A DNA stretch of 64,000 nt from Archilochus colubris (lineage: Eukaryota > Chordata > Aves > Apodiformes > Trochilidae). Position 1 is the first letter of the stretch. The number at the start of each line of letters is the position of its first letter. The DNA lies in the NCBI GenBank assembly GCA_023079485.1, contig CM041089.1:12973001-13037000 (forward strand), read 5' to 3'. Shown here in pieces: positions 57,059 through 64,000 of the stretch. The position numbers and the translations under genes were made by a program. The notes beneath the pieces are model-generated. The model was not told the origin of the DNA, ran no database searches, and was given only the letters and a program-made list of their open reading frames with translations.

Positions 57059-60000
57059 GCATTAGCCTCAGCTTTTAGTGTTGATAACCCCCTTTTTGCT
57101 TTTCTGTACATCCCAAGCCTGTGCTGTAGAGGTTGTGTCTTCATCCCTCTATAGCAGAGAAGTGCATTTGCAGTTTCCATCTCTCTTGCACTTCATTTTC
57201 TCTCCTGCTCCTTGCAAACCTTGGGTGCAATTTTTAGCATCCACTTATCCGGGGGTCAGTAGCTACCAAGTGTTTAGAAACAACAAGTAAAAAGTCCTCT
57301 AGCAGAAAAAACCTGAAATAGACCTTTTTCTAAAGCACTGTGCAATTTGCAGCATGTGCTTCTCCCCAAGCCATCATTTCAGCTTCATTGCTCAGCCACG
57401 TAGCACTGGGCAGGTAATACTACACTGAGAGAGGAATTTCAGCAACATCATGCTTATTAATCTGCAAGAATGCCAGAGCTAAAAATAAAATGAAAACAGT
57501 GGGAGAAGCCAGGCAGGGTTACAACAGCATTTCTCAAGGGACCAGAAATGTCACTGCGTTTACTCCTTAGAGGGAATTTTCTTCTCAGCCCTTAAACCCT
57601 GCAAGAGGAGAGGTCAGATGTGGGCACAGATGCCAATGTAGGTGTTTTCATCTGCACAGCTAAAGGACACTGATAGGGATGATCCAAAACTTCAAGGACC
57701 TGGATTCAGCCCCCACAACTAAAGTGAGGTTGGGGGGGGGAAATAAAACACACCAAGGACATCACCAGCAACCCTCTCCCTTCTTCACTGCAGGGAAATG
57801 ATCTTGTAATCAAAATAGCTCAGAAAGTCAAGTCCTGCTTGGAAAACTCCTGACATCACTGTAGAGAAGCCTTAATTATTTAACTCAACACTCAGCTGTG
57901 GTTTTGATGGGAAAATACCTTTTTCTAACTGGGATTTAGCCCTAGCAAGCCCCTTGTGATGCACTGGCAGAGGAATCTCCTGGGATTAATGGCATTTTGG
58001 TTCCCAGGAGGGCTGATTCCAGCTTGTGGAGATAGGGGACAACACTGCCTACACTGCCCTGCTTCTAAGCAAGATGAGTAACTAAGCAGGGAGACTGGGT
58101 TTGGTTGTCCCACTAAGATGCTGTCTTAATGTCTTTAAAATGGTGTAAATTCAGAAGAAGCAGATTATTAGAGAGAAAGAGATGGAGTTGGTGGTTGTTA
58201 GGATACCTGTGTCATTTCTAGACATACATGTATGAGGATCACCAAACATGAAGGAATGAAGAACAGATTTTTTAGGTGGAAAACAGCTGCATGTCAAATC
58301 ACTCGACCCCTAGAACCTTTTCCTTGTTATGTAGTTGGAGTTAATTGTTGATTTTGCAAGATCTCTATTTGTTTCCCAACCTCTCCCCCTGTTTCTGCAT
58401 GTGACTGCACTACATATTCCTTTTGTTATGTTAATTTGCTTAATTGCCTCCCTCCCTACATTTTATATTAAGAGACAGTGATGAAAAGTGACTGGCTGCA
58501 GCCTTCCTGGTTATTTCCCACATTGTTACTTAATAGTCAGCATCCAGGTGTCAGATCATAACAGGAAGACAGTCTGAGTAGGTAGAACTAAGGACTTCAC
58601 ATGGGTTATAAGACATCATTAGGATAAACTTCAGTGTCTTTCAGGTAAAAGCACACTCCAAGCATCCTAACACCAATTACTGCAGGAAAATAACTTTGGA
58701 AAAAATCAAATTGCATAGAAAGGTGTCAACAAACCCTCTGAGCTGGATTTGAAAGGAACAAGGCTTTTACTTTTCAGAGCATGCCCTGACTCCACATTCT
58801 CCCCTCTGTGCTGCTTCCACACCATGCTCTCTGCCCCAGGGGACACAAGGACTTGTCCCTGCTGCACATTTCTCTGAAACAAATGTGCTACAAGAAAGAT
58901 GACCATAGAGAGGAGAAAGACAGCTGAAAGATTACATTTGTTTTTTCCTGGCTTGGTGTATTTATTTTTTCACCTTGCTTAGACTGTTCCAGTAATGTTG
59001 CTGGAATATAAATGTAATCCACAAGTATGGGACTAGACCAAATGCTGATTAATATAAGTGTCTGAGATCCACAGCTCTGGGTATGAGCTCAGCTTGGGAC
59101 AGAAATGCCAAGTTAAATAGTGGCACAACTCTTAAGAAATAACTTGTGACTTGGACGATCCATAAGGAATCAATAACAAATTAAAACAAGTCAGTAGCAG
59201 TGAACTGAGAAATGAATCATTCTTCCCAAAGCAAACCTAATAGTAAAGTTCATTTGTCTACGAGGAAATTAGTGCTCTATTTTTGAAAGGTGCCAGATTA
59301 CTTTTCAAAGATGTCATAAAGCTGATATTGAAAGCCTGAACAGCTAAAAGGCAGCTTTCCAAATTGCTTCACTCCTACTTAATAGGAAAGAGTACCATGT
59401 TTATGCTTAGCATTTCATTCTTCAAAACTGGGTAGAAAATTCTTTTGTTTCACTTTTCAAATATTTATACAGCACAGCTTTCCCAAGGAGCCTTCTGGAA
59501 GAGTTTCCAATGGATTTGGGAAAGATTATAAAATAATGTAATTGTGGATTAGCTCTGAAGCAGTAACTGAACCCAGAACACCATTGGAAAATGGGGCAGT
59601 GTTAGCTGAAAGCCTGGTTTGATAAGAATCAGCTAAAAATTCTGATTTTTTTCCAGGAATTCCAAGAATTGTGACTAAGTACAAAACTGCTGTTCAGATT
59701 TAAAGGAGTACACTATTGGGTTATTCCACACCCAAATTGCACCTGACTGATTCTAAACGCTGGCGTATTCAAAGTGCTGGTAGAAGTAGGAAAAAAAATT
59801 TACAGACTTGTATTAAAGGATTTTAATAGCAAATTTGTGCCAATAAACTGTCCCTTAATTGAGATTAGTTGTATTCTCCCTTTGGAAAGCATCCCAAGCA
59901 ATACAACTAAAAACATATCCAGCAATGAGACAAGTCCTTGTTTTGCTGACTGTGAGGTCACCAGGAATCTGTCACTGAGGTTGGAATCAGTTTCTATCTC

Positions 60001-60112
60001 ATGGTTGTATTTCAAGTGTGGATTGAGAAAAGGTTTTTTTCTTGTGTCAATTCATGTAAAACTGACCAAAAACTCATTTCCTTCTGGATGTTTAAGTAGT
60101 TCCTTAGTTACT

Positions 60113-60146
60113 TCCAGGCTATTCAGGCTAATTCCAGGCTATTCAG
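60113..60146. repeat. Short direct duplication next to CR1 5' junction
   Basis: TTCCAGGCTATTCAG occurs at 60113-60127 and again at 60132-60146, separated by GCTA. The second copy ends only a few bases before recognisable CR1 coding sequence. Confidence 0.85.
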
Positions 60147-60149
60147 CCC

Positions 60150-61769
60150 CCCTGTAATCCTGAAGGACACAGTCTGTGACCTACTGCGATGCTTGGATCC
60201 CCACAAGTCTATGGGACCAGATGGGATCCACCCAAGGGTAATGAAGGAGCTGGCAGAAGAGCTCGCCAAGCCTCTCACTATCATCTACCAACAGTCCTGG
60301 CTCACTGGGGACATCCCAGATGATTGGAAATTGGCGAATGTCACGCCAATCCACAAAAAGGGCCGGAAAGAGGACCCAGGAAACGACAGGCCCGTCAGCC
60401 TGACCTCAGTGCCTGGCAGGGTCATGGAACAGATCATCCTCAGTGCAATCACACAGCACCTGCAGGATGGGCAAGGGATCAGACCCAGCCAGCACGGTTT
60501 TAGGAAGGGCAGGTCATGCCTGACCAACCTGATCTCCTTTTATGATCAGGTGACCCGCCTGGTGGATGAGGGGAAGGCTGTGGATGTGGTCTGCCTGGAC
60601 TTCAGCAAGGCCTTTGACACCGTCTCCCACAGCATCCTCCTGAAAAAGCTGTCAGCCCCCAGCTTGGACAGGAGCACCCTGTGCTGGGTTAGGAACTGGC
60701 TGGAGGGCCGGGCCCAGAGAGTGGTGCTGAACGGGGCTGCATCCAGTTGGCGGCCGGTCACTAGTGGTGTCCCCAGGGATCAGTGTTGGGCCCAGTTCTG
60801 TTCAACATCTTCATTGATGATCTAGATGAGGGGATTGAGTCCATCATCAGCAAATTCGCAGACGACACTAAGCTGGTGGGGAGTGTTGATCAACTAGAAG
60901 GCAGGAGGGCTCTGCAGAGGGACCTGGACAGACTGGAGAGTTGGGCTGATTCCAACGGGATGAGGTTTAACACGGCCAAGTGCCGGGTCCTGCATTTTGG
61001 CCACAACAACCCCATGCAGCGCTACAGGCTGGGGACAGAGTGGCTGGAGAGCAGCCAGGCAGAAAAGGACCTGGGAGTCTGGATCGACAAGAAGCTGAAC
61101 ATGAGCCAGCAGTGTGCCCAGGTGGCCAAGAAGGCCAATGGCATCCTGGCCTGTATCCGGAACAGCATTGCCAGCAGGTCCAAGGAAGTGATTCTGCCCC
61201 TGTACTCAGCCCTCGTGAGTACTCACACACCTTGTATTCACACCTTGAATACTGTGTCCAGTTCTGGGCCCCCCAGTTCAGGAAGGAGATTGAGGTGCTG
61301 GAGCAGGTCCAAAGGAGGGCAACCAGGCTGGTGAAGGGACTCGAGCATAGACCCTACGAGGAGAGGCTGAGAGAACTGGGGTTGTTCAGCCTAAAGAAGA
61401 GGCGGCTCAGGGGAGACCTCATCGCTCTCTACAACTCCCTGAAAGGAGGCTGTAGCCAGGTGGGGGTTGGGCTCTTTTACCAAACGACCTTCAACAAGAC
61501 AAGAGGGCATGGACTTAAGTTGTGCCAGGGGAAGTTTAGGTTAGATATTAGAAAGAATTTCTTTACGGAAAGAGTGATCCGTCATTGGAATGGGCTGCCC
61601 ACTGAAGTGGTGGATTCTCCGTCCCCGGAGATATTTAAAAAAAGATTGGACGTGGCACTCAGTGCCATGGTCTAGCAACTGCTCCGGTGGGTCAAGGGTT
61701 GGACTCGATGATCTCTGAGGTCCCTTCCAACCCAGCCAATTCTATGATTCTATGATTCTATGATTCTAT
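60150..61769 (+). mobile_element. CR1 LINE, longest copy, young group 3
   Basis: About 1.6 kb. It opens in the CR1 ORF2 region just before HKSMGPDGIHPRVMKELAEE, continues through the reverse-transcriptase domain and ends with the group 3 tail (CATGGTCTAGCAACTGCTCC) and about four terminal repeats. The 5' UTR, ORF1 and the endonuclease half of ORF2 are absent, as is usual after truncated target-primed insertion. It is antisense to KCNQ1 in intron 11. Confidence 0.97.
60154..61675 (+). pseudogene. CR1 ORF2 reverse-transcriptase fragment, two frameshifts
   Basis: Domains in order: RT fingers (HKSMGPDGIHPR, WKLANVTPIHKKG), QHGFRKGRSCLTNLISFYDQ, motif A DFSKAFDTVSH with its catalytic Asp, motif B SGVP, motif C FADDTK with both Asp residues, then the C-terminal region ending LDVALSAMV. 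Break 1: the C-run at about 60771 is one base short, so the frame leaves after SGVP (first piece to 60825, second from 60783). Break 2: an insertion of about 17 bp at 61214-61251, made of partly duplicated CACACCTTG/TATTCACACCTTG sequence, shifts the frame again before [20 protein letters not shown]. It is inactive as it stands, but the catalytic residues of all three motifs survive in the pieces. Confidence 0.93.
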
Positions 61770-63801
61770 TACACCTAGAGAGCAACCTTGTAGCTGAGGT
61801 AGCTCTACCACAGCTTGTTAGAGCTGGGCACATCCAAGCAACCAAAGATCCAGGTTCCAGTGGTTGATCCACAGCATAAAAATTCAGTGCTATTTGGTAC
61901 TATTCAGCTACTTGGCTATTCAGCTGCTGTTATTTCCCTCCAATACTCCAGCCTATTTCTTCTTACTACTGAGAAAATACTAAATATATTTACAGAAAAA
62001 TATTTACTCAGCAAAACCCACTGGCTTCCCCAATGCTTTTTTTTTTTTTTCCCTCCCATTACTCCACTGAAAACATTCTATAAATATTTTTTTCCTCCAA
62101 TTAACATGCCTTGTAAGAGCAGCAGGGAGATCAACAATTATTTCAGTGTAATTTATTACAGAAAAGTCACAAGTACTGCTTTGGAAATGCCAGCCTGTGA
62201 ATCTGTAAACCTAGGAAATTCTGAACTAAGCTGGTCTCTTTTCTCTGAGGTCAATTAGAAATGACACCATAAGACTTCTCAGTGACCTGGAGAAATTTAT
62301 AGCTTTCCATGCTAGGGCTGTGGTTCAGCCAGGAGATTAAGATCAGAACAGCACCTGGAAGATTGTCATCAGTCAAGACAGGCTGGAGCAATGGCCCCAG
62401 GGTAAAATGAGCAGAGGAAAAGAGGTCAGGTCTTGTAGCTTTTGTCTTTAGCAGGGCTAAGGCACATGTGGAAGGTACCTGATCAGAGAGCTGGGCTAAC
62501 AAAGGTCCAATACATGGGCACAGAGCTGTCCCCTCACAGCAACAAAGGCAGCAAGCTGTCAAGGCACTCTGACTTCTCCCATTCCTAAAAGTCACATCCA
62601 AAGTTATTCCCTAGTTGTTGAGGCCTCACATGGTTTGCAAGTCTTGCTGATTATTGATTTCCTTTTTTTTTTTTCACCAGTGCCACCATTAGCTACAGAA
62701 TGTCCCAAAGCCTCACAAAATGTCCCAAACCCTCACGATTTAGGAGAAAAATCTGATCACTCTTCTGTGAGAATCTTATCAGGAAACAAAAACAGCTGTG
62801 TCTTCCAGCCACTCATAAATATTTTATAATTTGGGAAGAACAACAGGCTGCAAGGTTAAAGTTCAGGTCTGTAGTAGTCAACGAGATCCTTGCAAGACAA
62901 TAAAAGGGAAAGCTGCCCTTTGTTTTATAACAACTTGAGAAACAACTTCACCAAGACAGGGGAAGCTTACAGGCTTTCCATTGTATTCAGGCCATTTGTG
63001 CAAGCTGCCCTTGTTACAGCTTTGATAAATGATGTTTGCAGGGGAAAGGCTGCTCAGTGCTTCTGAGCATCCTGGCTCCATGTCAGGTACTCAACAGGGA
63101 CAGCCAGAATAGTGCCCAGCTCAGAAAGCTAATGTCATTTTCTCAAGTGACCACTGCTCAGATTCAAAGAAATATTGGTTTAATTTCTCCTATTGGATGC
63201 AGGCCTGGATAGGAGGACAATTAAAGAGGAGAAGGGATCATAAATGTTTGGGTTCTCAGTGTCTCACTGTCTTCAAAATGGGGATAAAAAGAGGCAGATG
63301 ACTGACAGCACTGCAAGGCTGAATTCATCATCAGAATGCTAAGGATAAACTGGATTACGGAAAACCTGGGTGAGTAATTCCTAGGTTTGGGGACTTTTTG
63401 GAGGTTGGTGCAACCAATTTGTTGTCACCAGTGTTTCCATCTTTCACAGAAAAAAATTAAGCCCTCTAAGAAAAAAGATCTGAAAATGTTTAGAGGATTT
63501 ACTCATTTAAGCCATGGTGGTGCTCAGTTTGCTATTCTTAGTTTACAAAGTTGTAAACAATAACTCTGGATATTAATCTGAGCACTAAGCTGTATTAGTT
63601 ACCTACCAGACTGAAACACATCTTGCAGCATGAGCAGATAAGATGAAACCCAAACTTCAGTTTCCAGCTTCAGATTTGTGGATGTCACTTCATATCCTAT
63701 TTTTTTTTTCACCTAATTTCTCATATCTGTATTAAAAGTTGAGGCTTTCCCAATGCCTGGGCAGATAGATTTACTCTTGTAGGTAAAGAAGTATCTGGAT
63801 T
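61770..63801 (-). other. KCNQ1: KCNQ1 intron 11 stretch, no feature seen
   Basis: Unique AT-rich sequence between two CR1 copies, with T runs near 62037-62050 and 62661-62673. No exon or repeat family is recognisable. Confidence 0.7.
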
Positions 63802-64000
63802 TCATAGAATTGGCTGGGTTGGAAGGGACCTCAGAGATCATCTAGTCCAACCCTTGACCCACCGGAGCAGTTGCTAGACCATGGCACTGAGTGCCACATC
63901 CAGTCTTTTTTTAAATGTCTCCAGGACGGAGAATCTACCACCTCCCCGGGCAGTCCATTCCACAGCCTAATCACCCTCTCCGTGAAGAAATTCTTTCTAA
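63802..64000 (-). mobile_element. CR1 LINE, young group 3, cut by window end
   Basis: TCATAGAATTGGCTGGGTTG followed by the inverted group 3 tail (GGAGCAGTTGCTAGACCATG). The element continues past the right edge. Its visible part is very close to the copies at 34415 and 36551. It is sense to KCNQ1. Confidence 0.96.

Larger units (their letters stand above)
43742..60149 (-). other. KCNQ1: KCNQ1 intron 11, long stretch with few repeats
   Basis: About 16.4 kb of mostly unique AT-rich sequence. Features found: a purine-rich tract (46860-46901), an old CR1 fragment (50655-50850), CA and TA microsatellites (55950-55971 and 56612-56635), and a 28-base T run (57031-57058). Reading frames of 140-154 codons at 45512, 47110 and 49173 (minus strand) show no recognisable domain, splice context or composition shift. 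No exon of KCNQ1 or another gene was recognised. Confidence 0.75.

Overview
The window is a vertebrate, almost certainly avian, genomic segment lying entirely inside one host gene: KCNQ1 (Kv7.1, the slow delayed-rectifier potassium channel), transcribed on the minus strand (right to left). Four consecutive coding exons are recognisable at 27145-27220, 20790-20884, 20106-20152 and 19253-19314. Their lengths (76, 95, 47 and 62 bp), GT-AG borders and joined reading frame match human KCNQ1 exons 12-15 as I remember them. They encode the cytoplasmic C-terminal tail from helix B (calmodulin/PIP2 region) through helix C to the start of helix D (tetramerisation coiled coil). The transmembrane channel exons and exon 11 lie beyond the right edge. 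The last exon (16) was not found and should lie beyond the left edge. So positions 1-19252 are part of intron 15 and 27221-64000 are part of intron 11, both long in mammals too.

Everything else is intronic. The dominant structure is a crowd of CR1 LINE retrotransposons, the main avian LINE, recognised by the terminal ATTCTATGA repeats, the adjoining conserved 3' end and the reverse-transcriptase C-terminal reading frame. I count 13 copies covering roughly 14% of the window. Three (5054-5545, 22721-23045, 50655-50850) are old and decayed. A 3' stub lies at 38553-38610. The other nine fall into three young groups by their 3' tails: group 1 (7701, 21531, 42826), group 2 (15931, 31751) and group 3 (34415, 36551, 60150, and 63802 to the window end). 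All are 5' truncated. The longest, 60150-61769, keeps most of the reverse-transcriptase domain, broken by two frameshifts. The density and similarity of young CR1 copies suggest a bird lineage with recent CR1 activity; the species cannot be fixed from this window.

Layout: 1-19252 intron 15 (CR1 at 5.1, 7.7 and 15.9 kb, plus a perfect 36-bp AT palindrome at 14.18 kb); 19253-20884 exons 15, 14 and 13 with two short introns; 20885-27144 intron 12 (two CR1 copies); 27145-27220 exon 12; 27221-64000 intron 11 (eight CR1 copies and several simple repeats). No second host gene, RNA gene, CRISPR array or prokaryotic feature is supported. I saw no sign of an undescribed biological system. The points of interest are CR1 evolution (a shared frameshift within a young subfamily, near-identical neighbouring copies, tandem duplications at 5' junctions) and a few amino-acid changes in conserved KCNQ1 positions.
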